From CAYRDC01 sp964422925 (lineage in GTDB: Bacteria; Bacteroidota; Bacteroidia; Chitinophagales; S012-47): 64,000 bases of DNA. Below the pieces are notes generated by a model that worked only from the letters and a program-made list of their open reading frames with translations, ran no database searches and was not told the DNA's origin. A program made the translations under genes and the position numbers. Shown here piece after piece: positions 53,941-61,949 of the stretch (positions are counted from its first letter, which is position 1; every line of letters begins with the position of its first letter). The DNA is taken from positions 53,189-117,188 of the forward strand of contig CAYRDC010000008.1 of assembly GCA_964422925.1 (NCBI GenBank). Reading direction: 5' to 3'.

Positions 53941-54564
53941 TTGCTTTTCATGGGCCGGTCATACTTTTGGGTGTTTTTGCTGATTTCAGCGCTGTTGGCG
54001 GGATGCGGGCAGGGCAACGGGCATAAACGCCCGCACAGCAGCGGTCCGTTTACCATCGGGGAAGCCGGCCAGCGGGTTCCCGCGCCTCATTTTGAGCTTA
54101 TGGCTCAGACCGGTGAACCCTTCAGCAGCAATTCCCTCAAAGGAAAGGTATATGTGCTCAATTTCTTTTTCACTTCTTGCCCGGACATCTGCCCGAAAAT
54201 GAACCGCCAAATGGCCGCCATCCAGGATACATTCCTGCACGATTTGGAGTTCCGGCAGATTAGCATTACCATTGATCCCGAATTCGATTCCCTGCCCCGC
54301 CTGAGAAAATATGCGGTGGAAATGGGTGCTAAACCGGGGCGGTGGTATTTTCTGAGGGGAACCAGGGACCAGGTTAGCTCCCTGAGCAGCGATGGTTTTT
54401 TCCTTCCCCTCCGGGCAGAGGGAATGGACCGCTCTGCGTTTATTCACAGCAGCAGGCTGGTGCTGGTCGATAAAAAGGGGCTTATCTATGGCTATTATGA
54501 CGCCCTCGTGCCGGATGATATAAACCGGCTCAAAGCCGATATCCGGAAACTTTTAAGCAATTGA
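53941..54564 (+). CDS. SCO1/SenC-type copper chaperone
   Basis: A 207-residue lipoprotein-like SCO protein that delivers copper to the CuA site of CoxB. A signal with LISALLAGCGQG provides a lipid cysteine. The copper ligands are C80 and C84 (TSCPDICPKM) and H169 (AFIHSSRLVL). The thioredoxin fold includes QISITIDPEFDSLPRLRKYA. It partners the SCO paralogue just upstream. Confidence 0.93.
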   Translation: MLFMGRSYFWVFLLISALLAGCGQGNGHKRPHSSGPFTIGEAGQRVPAPHFELMAQTGEPFSSNSLKGKVYVLNFFFTSCPDICPKMNRQMAAIQDTFLHDLEFRQISITIDPEFDSLPRLRKYAVEMGAKPGRWYFLRGTRDQVSSLSSDGFFLPLRAEGMDRSAFIHSSRLVLVDKKGLIYGYYDALVPDDINRLKADIRKLLSN

Positions 54565-55106
54565 ACCGGGAAGTACATAAAAAGGAGCGCCTGTATTCCT
54601 GGATCATATTGATCCTGTCGCTGCTGATCCCGGCTGCGGTGGGCGTACTCTACCTGTTGAATGGCCGGGCCGGTTTCCAGGGAGTCAACCTCCGGTGGGT
54701 TCCTGGCTTTAACGCGATCATTAATTCCGCCACCTTCTGGGTGCTGATTATTGCCTGGTTGTTTGTCAGGCGTAAACAGTATGTTGCTCACAAACGCATG
54801 ATGCTGCTCGCCCTGCTGTTATCCGTGGTGTTCCTGGTTGGTTATGTTGCGTATCATGCCACCTATGAATCCACGCATTATGGCGGGCCGGGCTTTTGGA
54901 AGGGGGTTTACTATTTTTTGCTCCTGACGCATATTCTGCTGGCTGCCGCTATCGTTCCCCTGGTTTTGATAACCCTTTTCCGCGCCCTGACCGGGCGCTA
55001 TGACCGACACCGGAAAATCGCGCGGTTTACCTTGCCGGTCTGGCTTTACGTGGCCCTGACGGGCGTGCTCGTCTACCTGATGATTTCTCCATATTATGGA
55101 GCCTGA
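54561..55106 (+). CDS. DUF420 family membrane protein
   Basis: A 181-residue integral membrane protein with five helices. HKRMMLLALLLSVVFLVGYV and HILLAAAIVPLVLITLFRAL include conserved histidines of the DUF420 family, which is found with oxidase genes. The only usable start is TTG at 54561, overlapping the SCO stop (TTGA); the next in-frame ATG is about 75 codons later. Its precise role is unknown. Confidence 0.85.
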   Translation: MNREVHKKERLYSWIILILSLLIPAAVGVLYLLNGRAGFQGVNLRWVPGFNAIINSATFWVLIIAWLFVRRKQYVAHKRMMLLALLLSVVFLVGYVAYHATYESTHYGGPGFWKGVYYFLLLTHILLAAAIVPLVLITLFRALTGRYDRHRKIARFTLPVWLYVALTGVLVYLMISPYYGA

Positions 55107-55117
55107 CAGAGAAATTG

Positions 55118-55125
55118 TAATTTTG
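55118..55125 (+). promoter_or_regulatory. -7 box before the CxxC protein
   Basis: TAATTTTG, followed by C, is a perfect TAnnTTTG match. It ends 9 nt before the ATG at 55135, so the message would be nearly leaderless. No TTG was seen at 19-20 nt upstream. Confidence 0.5.
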
Positions 55126-55134
55126 CATATCCAT

Positions 55135-55371
55135 ATGCGCAGTTTTCTGGTAAAAGTCTTTATGCTCGTGGTTTTTGCGTTGGTTCCGCTGGTTGCCAGC
55201 GCCCAGTGCTCCATGTGCCGTGCTGCTGCGGAAAATTCAATAGCGGAAGGCAGCACCCAGGCCCTCGGGCTGAACTTCGGTATTCTCTACCTGCTTTCTT
55301 TCCCATTCCTGGCGGTAAGCCTGTTGGGATATATCTGGTTCAGGCAACAGCAAAAGATCAAATCCGCCTGA
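55135..55371 (+). CDS. Small exported CxxC membrane protein
   Basis: A 78-residue protein. A signal peptide (VFMLVVFALVPLVASA) is followed by C25 and C28 in QCSMCRAAAENS, and a helix (ILYLLSFPFLAVSLLGYIWF) anchors the C-terminus. Similar small proteins sit at the end of act-cox clusters. A role in redox or metal handling is a guess. The ATG at 55135 gives a proper signal; the longer frame from 55096 does not and overlaps the DUF420 gene. Confidence 0.75.
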   Translation: MRSFLVKVFMLVVFALVPLVASAQCSMCRAAAENSIAEGSTQALGLNFGILYLLSFPFLAVSLLGYIWFRQQQKIKSA

Positions 55372-55374
55372 ACC

Positions 55375-56793
55375 TTATTTCCCTTTCCCCTGGAGAATAA
55401 TCAGGATGGTATAAATCATGATCTTGAAATCAATGACGAGCGACATGTTTTCAATATACAACAGGTCGAATTTCATGCGTTGAATCATTTCATCCACATT
55501 TTCCGCGTAACCGAACTTAACCATCCCCCAGGAAGTTAAACCGGGTTTTACTTTTTGCAAATGACGATAGGCAGGGGCTTTTTGCACGATCTGGTCTATG
55601 AAATATTGCCGTTCCGGGCGGGGTCCCACCAGCGACATGTCTCCTTTCAGCACATTATAAAACTGTGGCAGCTCATCCAGCCTCCATTTGCGCATAACCC
55701 TTCCCCATGGTGTGACCCGGATGTCATTTTTAGATGACAGGGCCGGCCCATCCTTTTCCGCATCCACGTACATCGAACGGAACTTGTACAATGTAAACGG
55801 GCGGCCGTTTTTTCCAATCCGTTCCTGCCGGAATAATACAGGTCCCGGGCTGGAAAGCTTTACCCGCAGGGTAATGAATAGATACAACGGGCTTAACAAA
55901 ATCAATACAATCACAGATACGATGATATCCAGCAGGCGCTTTATAAATTTTTGCCAGCGGGGCATCAGCTCCGGATAAATCTCGATCAGCACCGCCCCCA
56001 GTACCCGGTTCATTTTAACCGAACCCGAAATAATGTCATAGATATCCGGGATAATGTTGATTACCACCTTGCAATCGGCCAGGATGCTCATGATCTTGCG
56101 CAGTTGCTCGTGCTCCGAAGTCTCCACGGCAATAATCACTTCGTCTATTTGCCACTCTTCGATGAGCCTGCGGATGTCATTGGTTTTGCCGAGGCAGGGC
56201 AGGAAAGCCGATAATCCGTTACCGCTGCTGCCGTTGGTGTCGATGAACCCTACAAAATGATAACCTATGGCCGCTTTGTCTTCTTCAATTTCATGATACA
56301 GGTCGATAGCATTGGCATTCCCCCCTATGATCAGCGTATTGTATTTGACTTTTCCCTGCAGGAGCCGTTTTTTGGCTATGGTGAGAATGGTTATCCGGAA
56401 AAGTATGGTTATGAGGAAATGAGTGCCGGCCAATACGCTGATAGACTGGTAATAGTCTTTGTAGGTGTTTACAATATCATCCAGGATCAGAAAAAGAAAC
56501 AGAACGATGACCCCAAGAAAAGTGGCTATTAACGTGCGAAATACTTCATTTAACCTGGATTTCCGGTAGATATCCGTGTAAGTACCCTGCAGGAAATACA
56601 AAAAGATCCATCCGGCAGGCACGGTAAGGATACCCAGGAAATACCGGTCGGTGACAAGGTCCAGCAGGGTATGCCATTGTGCGTGCTCGATGTAAATTTT
56701 CCGGAAAAAGAAAAGGACTGACCAGGAAAAAACAGCAGCCAGAAAATCAAATAAAAGGTAGGTTAGAACGCCAAGTTTCTTATTTTGCTTCAT
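55375..56793 (-). CDS. Polyprenyl glycosylphosphotransferase
   Basis: Starts a surface polysaccharide by moving a sugar phosphate onto undecaprenyl phosphate (WcaJ/PglC class). The 472 residues have an N-terminal membrane domain of about four helices, a Rossmann-like CoA-binding domain (TLIIGGNANAIDLYHEIEED), a re-entrant helix and the catalytic domain with YKFRSMYVDAEKDG, DELPQFYNVLKGDMSLVGPR and PGLTSWG. It is the last gene of a minus-strand trio. Confidence 0.93.
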   Translation of the reverse strand: MKQNKKLGVLTYLLFDFLAAVFSWSVLFFFRKIYIEHAQWHTLLDLVTDRYFLGILTVPAGWIFLYFLQGTYTDIYRKSRLNEVFRTLIATFLGVIVLFLFLILDDIVNTYKDYYQSISVLAGTHFLITILFRITILTIAKKRLLQGKVKYNTLIIGGNANAIDLYHEIEEDKAAIGYHFVGFIDTNGSSGNGLSAFLPCLGKTNDIRRLIEEWQIDEVIIAVETSEHEQLRKIMSILADCKVVINIIPDIYDIISGSVKMNRVLGAVLIEIYPELMPRWQKFIKRLLDIIVSVIVLILLSPLYLFITLRVKLSSPGPVLFRQERIGKNGRPFTLYKFRSMYVDAEKDGPALSSKNDIRVTPWGRVMRKWRLDELPQFYNVLKGDMSLVGPRPERQYFIDQIVQKAPAYRHLQKVKPGLTSWGMVKFGYAENVDEMIQRMKFDLLYIENMSLVIDFKIMIYTILIILQGKGK

Positions 56794-56805
56794 GAAGTAT
56801 GGAAT

Positions 56806-57648
56806 CTAAAATGAAACGATTTTTACATTGTCAAACAGGTAACTTGCCACATTCGCCCCTTCCGGCAATGACCCCTTAAAAATGAGCTGGTAGGTGTCAG
56901 CCGGGTTTCCACTAACAGCATTGGTTAAGTCAATGTAAATTTTATTCCATACTTCCTTTTTGGTGACAGTGATTATATAGTGTTGAACAAATTTAGCATT
57001 TAAAAAGTCATTTGACTGGAGATAGACTTTAAAAGGCCCGTCACAACGGTAATCCATCTCCAGGAATATCCGGGTACCCTTACCCGGAAGCACCCTTCCC
57101 GAGCTGGAAGCCTCGAAATCCGGTATAACGGTATTGATCAAAATTTCCCCCGAATTCATGCCTTCAAAGACTTTTTGGGGATCGCCCGTTAACGACATTC
57201 CCGTGAAATCGTTTCCCAGCTCAAAATCGTTGATCATGTGAAAAGTTAATCCGTCTGCGTAGGTTGTTGACGGATTAACCGTGTCAATGACCCCCGGTTG
57301 CAGGTCTAAATTTAGGGAAAATCCTTTGTAAAATGGATAAATAACCCTTTCCACGGATTTGCCGTCTTTCATTATGCCCGGGGCAATGGTTATTTTTTGG
57401 TTTCCCTCCTGCAACACAGGGATTTTGGCAGGGATTTCAACGGTTCCTACCGGTTGGTCGTTTACATAAACCCAGGCATCGGTGATTTTGGAAGAAGCGC
57501 TGCCCTCTGTCTGGGCGTCCGTGGTCAGTGTAAAAGGCCGGATATACAGATAAGCGGGTACCGCTTCAGGCCGGTCAAACAGCTGGCAACTGCCTGTGAT
57601 TCCAAGACAAACGATTCCTAAGATGCCCAACCAGGTCGTCCTGCTCAT
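56806..57648 (-). CDS. Lipoprotein of unknown function
   Basis: A 280-residue lipoprotein with signal WLGILGIVCLGITGSC (lipid site at about C21). The mature part is rich in beta strands, with VYVNDQPVGTVEIPAKIPVL near residue 55 and GTRIFLEMDYRCDGPFKVYL in the second half. It lies 12 nt before the glycosylphosphotransferase and 20 nt after the Gfo/Idh gene, so it probably works with them. The ATG at 57648 gives the signal; the longer frame to 57792 overlaps the Gfo/Idh gene. Confidence 0.75.
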   Translation of the reverse strand: MSRTTWLGILGIVCLGITGSCQLFDRPEAVPAYLYIRPFTLTTDAQTEGSASSKITDAWVYVNDQPVGTVEIPAKIPVLQEGNQKITIAPGIMKDGKSVERVIYPFYKGFSLNLDLQPGVIDTVNPSTTYADGLTFHMINDFELGNDFTGMSLTGDPQKVFEGMNSGEILINTVIPDFEASSSGRVLPGKGTRIFLEMDYRCDGPFKVYLQSNDFLNAKFVQHYIITVTKKEVWNKIYIDLTNAVSGNPADTYQLIFKGSLPEGANVASYLFDNVKIVSF

Positions 57649-57668
57649 AAAGGGCAAATATCCTGAAT

Positions 57669-58649
57669 TTATCGGACGATAACCCCTTTTTCGACTTTTT
57701 CCTGTATCTGTGTGGCAATCTGGATTGCCTGGAAACCGTCCAGCACGGTCACCGGGGGATCCGAATCTTCCAGGATGGCCTGCGCGAAGCATTTTAATTC
57801 TTCCTGTATGGCATTGATCCGGGGGATTTCGGGGCTGGAATAGTCGAGAAAACGGTCGCGGTAAACCTTGCCACCTTCAATCAGGATACGGGTGCGTTCT
57901 TCATTTTGCTCGTCATAGAGCTGGAATATTTCGCTCTTTCTCTCCAGGAAATCGACTGCGATATAGGCATTCTTTTGGAAAAAACGCATTTTCCGCATTT
58001 GCTTGACGGAAATACGGCTGGCCGTGAGGTTGGCTACGCAACCGTTGTCAAATTCAATCCGAGCATTGGCGATATCGGGAGAATTGCTCACAATGGCCAC
58101 TCCGCTGGCGCTGATATTCCGCACATGGGCTTTCACCTGGCTTAGCACCAAATCAATATCATGAACCATCAGGTCAAAGATCACACTGACATCCGTTCCT
58201 CTCGGATTGAACTGCGCCAGGCGGTGGGCTTCGATAAACAGCGGCTGACGGATGGCTTCTTGGATCGAAAGGAATGCCGGGTTGAACCGCTCAACATGCC
58301 CGACCTGGGCTTTGACCCTGGCTTCTTCCACCAGCTCAATCAGCTCCCTCGCTTCATCTACCGTATTGGTCATGGGTTTTTCAATGAATAAATGCTTTCC
58401 CTGTTTGATAGCGGACTTGGCACAGGAAAAATGGGACAGGGTGGGAGTAACTATATCAATGGCATCAGAGGCGGCAATCAGGCGGTCGGCTACCGGGAAG
58501 TGAGGAATGCCGAATTCTTTTTCCACCGTGCTGGCCACCTCCCGGTCAGGGTCATGAAAGCCTACCACTTCAAACTCAGGAATTTCTCTGAGTAGTTTCA
58601 GATGAATTTTGCCCAGGTGGCCGGCCCCCAATACCCCAATGCGAAGCAT
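57669..58649 (-). CDS. Gfo/Idh/MocA-family oxidoreductase
   Basis: A 326-residue NAD(P)-dependent enzyme, usually acting on sugars. MLRIGVLGAGHLGKIHLKLL is the cofactor-binding start; GKHLFIEKPMTNTVDEAREL holds the EKP motif. A C-terminal domain follows. The ATG at 58649 fits the family better than that at 58694. In this operon it could modify a nucleotide sugar for the glycan initiated by the downstream transferase, which is an inference. Confidence 0.9.
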   Translation of the reverse strand: MLRIGVLGAGHLGKIHLKLLREIPEFEVVGFHDPDREVASTVEKEFGIPHFPVADRLIAASDAIDIVTPTLSHFSCAKSAIKQGKHLFIEKPMTNTVDEARELIELVEEARVKAQVGHVERFNPAFLSIQEAIRQPLFIEAHRLAQFNPRGTDVSVIFDLMVHDIDLVLSQVKAHVRNISASGVAIVSNSPDIANARIEFDNGCVANLTASRISVKQMRKMRFFQKNAYIAVDFLERKSEIFQLYDEQNEERTRILIEGGKVYRDRFLDYSSPEIPRINAIQEELKCFAQAILEDSDPPVTVLDGFQAIQIATQIQEKVEKGVIVR

Positions 58650-58747
58650 AAAACCGCTTTTGTGCGAAGTTACCAATATATGGAAGCCCGGCACCCGTTA
58701 TACGCTGTATCCTATTCACATTCAGCGGGCGGGCGGGTAGAAATTTG

Positions 58748-58755
58748 TACATTTG
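58748..58755 (+). promoter_or_regulatory. -7 box of the mtaB promoter
   Basis: TACATTTG, followed by C, matches TAnnTTTG. It ends 12 nt before the ATG at 58768, implying a very short leader. A -33 TTG at the standard spacing is not obvious. Confidence 0.6.
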
Positions 58756-58767
58756 CACGCTGCAGGT

Positions 58768-60105
58768 ATGGATCAATTGCCCAAAACAGTCGCTTTTTAT
58801 ACCCTGGGTTGTAAACTCAATTTTGCGGAAACCTCAACCCTGGCCCGGACACTGCTGGAACAAGGATTCCGGAAAGTGGATTTTACCCGGCAGGCCGACC
58901 TGTATGTTATCAATACCTGTTCCGTTACGGAACAGGCAAACCGCAAATGCCGGCAGGTGATTCACCGGGCTTTGCGGCAGAATCCTGCGGCACGGGTGGT
59001 GGTTACCGGGTGTTATGCACAACTGAAACCCGAAGAGCTGGCTTCCATTCCCGGGGTGGACCTTGTGCTGGGCGCCAATGAAAAATTTCATCTGAAGGAT
59101 TATCTGAACCGGCTGGACAGCGAACCGGATTCGAGGATCCATGCTTGTGAAATTGAATCCTTTACAGGGTTCTATCCCAGCTATTCCATCGGGGACCGCA
59201 CCCGGAGCTACCTGAAAATACAGGACGGTTGCGATTACCCCTGCACCTATTGCACGATCCCCATGGCCCGCGGGCGAAGCCGGAGCACAACCATTGACCG
59301 GGTCCTGCAACAAGCCGGAGAACTTGCCGCAGCCGGCATCCGTGAAATCGTGCTGACAGGCATCAATACCGGTGATTTTGGAAAGCATCCCGGCAACCAG
59401 GAGCAGGATGAGGAATCTTTTTTAGAACTGATCCGTGCCCTGGACCGGGAGGCTGCCGTGGACCGCTTCCGCATTTCCAGCATCGAGCCAAACCTGCTCA
59501 CTGATGAAATCATTGACTTTGTGGCTTCTTCCAGCCGGTTTATGCCGCATTTTCACATACCACTGCAATCTGGCTCCGGCAAAATACTTCGCCTGATGCG
59601 CAGACGGTACAACACAGCGCTTTACCGGAGCCGGGTGGAAAGGGTTAAAAAACTAATGCCCCATGCCTGCATAGGGGTGGATGTGATTACCGGCTTCCCC
59701 GGGGAAGGGGAAAAGGAATTCCGGGAATCCCTGTCATTTCTCAAAAGCCTGGACGTATCCTATTTGCACGTATTCACGTGGTCTGAAAGGCCGGGTACTC
59801 CGGCAGCTTCCATGCCTGGCAAGGTGCCCGAAAAGATTCGCCATGAGCGAACCCAAATGCTGCGCTTGCTCGGCGAGCAAAAAAGAAAATACTTTTACAG
59901 GCAGTTCGAGGGAACCCAGCGGAAAGCGCTCTTCGAGGCTCCCAAAACGGATGGCCTGGTAAGAGGTTTTACCGATAATTACATCAAAGTGAAAGTATCA
60001 CCGACCGGCAACCTCACCAATCAATTGCTACGGGTTACTTTGCATCGGGTTGAACCGGACGGTGAAATGCTGGCTGAATTGTCGGACCAGATGGTGGAAT
60101 GCTGA
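58768..60105 (+). CDS. mtaB: tRNA t6A37 methylthiotransferase MtaB
   Basis: A radical SAM enzyme that adds a methylthio group to t6A37 in tRNAs. The 445-residue protein starts MDQLPKTVAFYTLGCKLNF. UPF0004 cysteines include CKLN, CSVTEQANRKCRQ and VVTGCYAQL. The radical SAM motif is GCDYPCTYCTIPMARGRSRS, and a TRAM-like domain ends the chain. MtaB is favoured over MiaB by CKLNFAET. The TTG at 58753 lies inside the -7 box, so the ATG at 58768 is the start. The next gene follows after 14 nt. Confidence 0.93.
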   Translation: MDQLPKTVAFYTLGCKLNFAETSTLARTLLEQGFRKVDFTRQADLYVINTCSVTEQANRKCRQVIHRALRQNPAARVVVTGCYAQLKPEELASIPGVDLVLGANEKFHLKDYLNRLDSEPDSRIHACEIESFTGFYPSYSIGDRTRSYLKIQDGCDYPCTYCTIPMARGRSRSTTIDRVLQQAGELAAAGIREIVLTGINTGDFGKHPGNQEQDEESFLELIRALDREAAVDRFRISSIEPNLLTDEIIDFVASSSRFMPHFHIPLQSGSGKILRLMRRRYNTALYRSRVERVKKLMPHACIGVDVITGFPGEGEKEFRESLSFLKSLDVSYLHVFTWSERPGTPAASMPGKVPEKIRHERTQMLRLLGEQKRKYFYRQFEGTQRKALFEAPKTDGLVRGFTDNYIKVKVSPTGNLTNQLLRVTLHRVEPDGEMLAELSDQMVEC

Positions 60106-60119
60106 TTAAAAATTAGAAA

Positions 60120-61301
60120 GTGGTTTTATTGCGCGCTTATCCGTATTTGTCAGACCTGATCAATGACCTGACGGGGTGGAATATCCAGTTGCCGATTCAC
60201 TCCTTCGGTTTTTTTGTGGCGCTGGCTTTTCTCGTGGCTGCCTGGCTCTTAAGCCTGGAACTGAAACGCAAAGAAAAACAAGGGTTCTTGTCACCGGTCA
60301 TGCAGCGCAGGAAAATCGGTGAAAAGGTAAAAACTTCTGAATTGATCATAAACGGAGCCATTGGCTTTGTCATCGGTTTCAAGGTCGTTGCCATGCTGTT
60401 CAATTACAGTGCCTGTGTGGCAGACCCGCAGGGATTTTTGTTTTCAACCCAGGGGAATTTTCTCGGGGGGCTGGCCGGGGGTATCCTGGCAGCCTGGTTA
60501 AAGTACCGGGAAAAGAAAAAACAGGAATTAAAAGAACCGAAATGGGTCGATGTTCAGGTATGGCCGCATGAAATGGTGGGCGATATCGTTGTTCTGGCTG
60601 CCCTGGCCGGGTTCATAGGCGCTAAAATTTTTGATTTCCTGGAAGCTCCGGCCGATTTCAAAGCTTTTCTCCAGAACCCGGCTGAAGCTTTGTTCAGCGG
60701 GCTGACCATTTATGGCGGGCTTATTTTCGGAACCATTGCCGTGGTTTGGTTCACCCGGAAAAGAAAAATACCTTTCCTGCACCTGGCGGATGCCGCAGCA
60801 CCCGCCCTGATGATTGCCTATGCCATCGGACGCATAGGCTGTCAGGTGGCCGGTGACGGTGACTGGGGCATCGACAACCTGTATCCCAAACCGGAATGGT
60901 TGGCCTGGCTGCCGGATAAACTATGGGCTTATGATTACCCGCATAATATTCTGGGGGAAGGGGTGCCTATTCCGTCATGTGAAGGCCCTTACTGCAATGT
61001 GCTGGCCGTACCAGTTTTCCCAACTCCATTGTATGAGACCATTGCCTGTACGCTTTTATTTATCGTACTTTGGAGCTTACGTAAACGCCTGGTAAAACCC
61101 GGAATGCTGTTTGCCTGGTATGTCCTCTTCAATGGTATAGAAAGATTCTGGATCGAAAAAATCAGGATAAACACCAAATACCACATTGCCGGTATGAGCA
61201 TTACCCAGGCTGAAATCATCAGTTCCCTGCTGATATTGACTGCTATTGGCTTGTTCATATACCTGAAAAAGAAGCCTGTTCCAACTCCCCAGGCGGGTTA
61301 A
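60120..61301 (+). CDS. Lgt-like diacylglyceryl transferase homologue
   Basis: A 393-residue membrane protein of the prolipoprotein diacylglyceryl transferase family, about 100 residues longer than E. coli Lgt. The family motif reads GRIGCQVAGDGDWG at 237-250. The arginine is kept (R238), but the asparagine of GRxGN is C241. The histidine of the HGG segment is tyrosine (Y198, YGG). R342 and E346 in IERFWIE match R239 and E243 of E. coli. So it may be a paralogue with altered activity, as seen in other Bacteroidota. It starts with GTG and is likely co-transcribed with mtaB. Confidence 0.8.
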   Translation: MVLLRAYPYLSDLINDLTGWNIQLPIHSFGFFVALAFLVAAWLLSLELKRKEKQGFLSPVMQRRKIGEKVKTSELIINGAIGFVIGFKVVAMLFNYSACVADPQGFLFSTQGNFLGGLAGGILAAWLKYREKKKQELKEPKWVDVQVWPHEMVGDIVVLAALAGFIGAKIFDFLEAPADFKAFLQNPAEALFSGLTIYGGLIFGTIAVVWFTRKRKIPFLHLADAAAPALMIAYAIGRIGCQVAGDGDWGIDNLYPKPEWLAWLPDKLWAYDYPHNILGEGVPIPSCEGPYCNVLAVPVFPTPLYETIACTLLFIVLWSLRKRLVKPGMLFAWYVLFNGIERFWIEKIRINTKYHIAGMSITQAEIISSLLILTAIGLFIYLKKKPVPTPQAG

Positions 61302-61567
61302 ATCCCATATTCCGGAGTATATTCTCAGTCACATATTTCAGCATTTTGAACAACCGGAAATATCACAAACAATTGATAATTAGCTATTTAAAATTTTGAA
61401 GAAGAAAAATTGGCCTGATTTGTATAGTCACAAAAATCAAAAATAAGATATAGGCATATGGGCAATGATGGAATACTTTTGGTAACAGATGAGGAAATCG
61501 CTTTTGAAAATCGGGCCGAGAAAAAGAAAAAAAGAAAGGAAATAAAAAGAAACAGAAACAAGGAGAT

Positions 61568-61635
61568 AAAAAAAAGGTGTTATTCCAGTAAATACCCCCC
61601 AAAACGATGGAATAACACCCTTACTCGCTTTTGTA
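61568..61635 (-). ncRNA. Candidate small RNA, about 68 nt
   Basis: On the minus strand a full promoter (61642-61672) is followed by about 15 nt, then a perfect 12-bp hairpin (GGTGTTATTCCA with TGGAATAACACC, 20-nt loop) and a run of eight T ending at 61568. The start position is inferred from promoter spacing. The loop contains a run of six G. No known RNA family is recognised. It is a prediction from layout only. Confidence 0.4.
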
Positions 61636-61641
61636 CGTGAT

Positions 61642-61672
61642 CAAAATTATAACCCCATTTTGAAAAATGCAA
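61642..61672 (-). promoter_or_regulatory. Minus-strand promoter for the candidate small RNA
   Basis: On the minus strand TTG at 61672-61670, a 20-nt spacer and TAATTTTG at 61649-61642: the same spacing as the rpsL promoter. No minus-strand gene follows, which makes a short RNA the simplest product. Confidence 0.55.
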
Positions 61673-61692
61673 GCTTTTTGTGCATTTTTTTT
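61663..61692 (+). terminator. Terminator hairpin 1 after the Lgt-like gene
   Basis: AAAAATGCA at 61663-61671 pairs with TGCATTTTT at 61681-61689, with T continuing to 61692. It is symmetric and could work in both directions. It overlaps the -33 region of the minus-strand promoter. Confidence 0.6.
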
Positions 61693-61693
61693 G

Positions 61694-61718
61694 CCGTGTA
61701 TGTCCTACACGGTTTTTT
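61694..61718 (+). terminator. Terminator hairpin 2
   Basis: CCGTGTA at 61694-61700 pairs with TACACGG at 61706-61712, a 7-bp stem with a 5-nt loop, followed by six T. A strong intrinsic terminator that insulates the downstream T9SS genes. Confidence 0.75.
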
Positions 61719-61899
61719 ATTTTAATAAACAGTATTGTAAATCAGGCTAATAAAAGGTATTTCAGTCTTTTTTATTTTTTTCAAAAAAAATTCTTAAAAC
61801 AGTTTTTTACAATTTCTTTTCAGATTCTTTGCTGATTTCAATTCAGGTTCAGGGAAATCTTCGGTTGGGTTTATTTATTCTGGGTCTGCCTAAATTTAT

Positions 61900-61907
61900 T
61901 ATATTTG
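61900..61907 (+). promoter_or_regulatory. -7 box for the T9SS cargo gene
   Basis: TATATTTG matches TAnnTTTG. The start would be near 61914, about 36 nt before the ATG at 61950. A TTG at the right distance was not found. Confidence 0.5.
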
Positions 61908-61949
61908 TTTTGGCCTCCGGTTTCATTCCTGAGTACATTTGCCAATAAC

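Larger units (their letters stand above)
61302..61949. other. Gene-free spacer with hairpins
   Basis: About 650 nt without a convincing gene. From left to right: unremarkable AT-rich DNA, a purine-rich tract at 61508-61575, a 12-bp hairpin with a candidate minus-strand small RNA, two plus-strand terminators, AT-rich DNA and a promoter for the T9SS cargo gene. An open frame at 61458-61640 is lysine-rich and runs through the hairpin, so I do not call it. Confidence 0.75.

Noticed and set aside
56806..57792. Longer reading of the lipoprotein gene from 57792
   Set aside because: The extra residues are proline- and glycine-rich, overlap the upstream Gfo/Idh gene and destroy the signal peptide.
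61458..61640. 60-residue lysine-rich open frame
   Set aside because: It runs through the purine tract and the 12-bp hairpin, has no known domain and no clear start context. Low-complexity sequence explains it.
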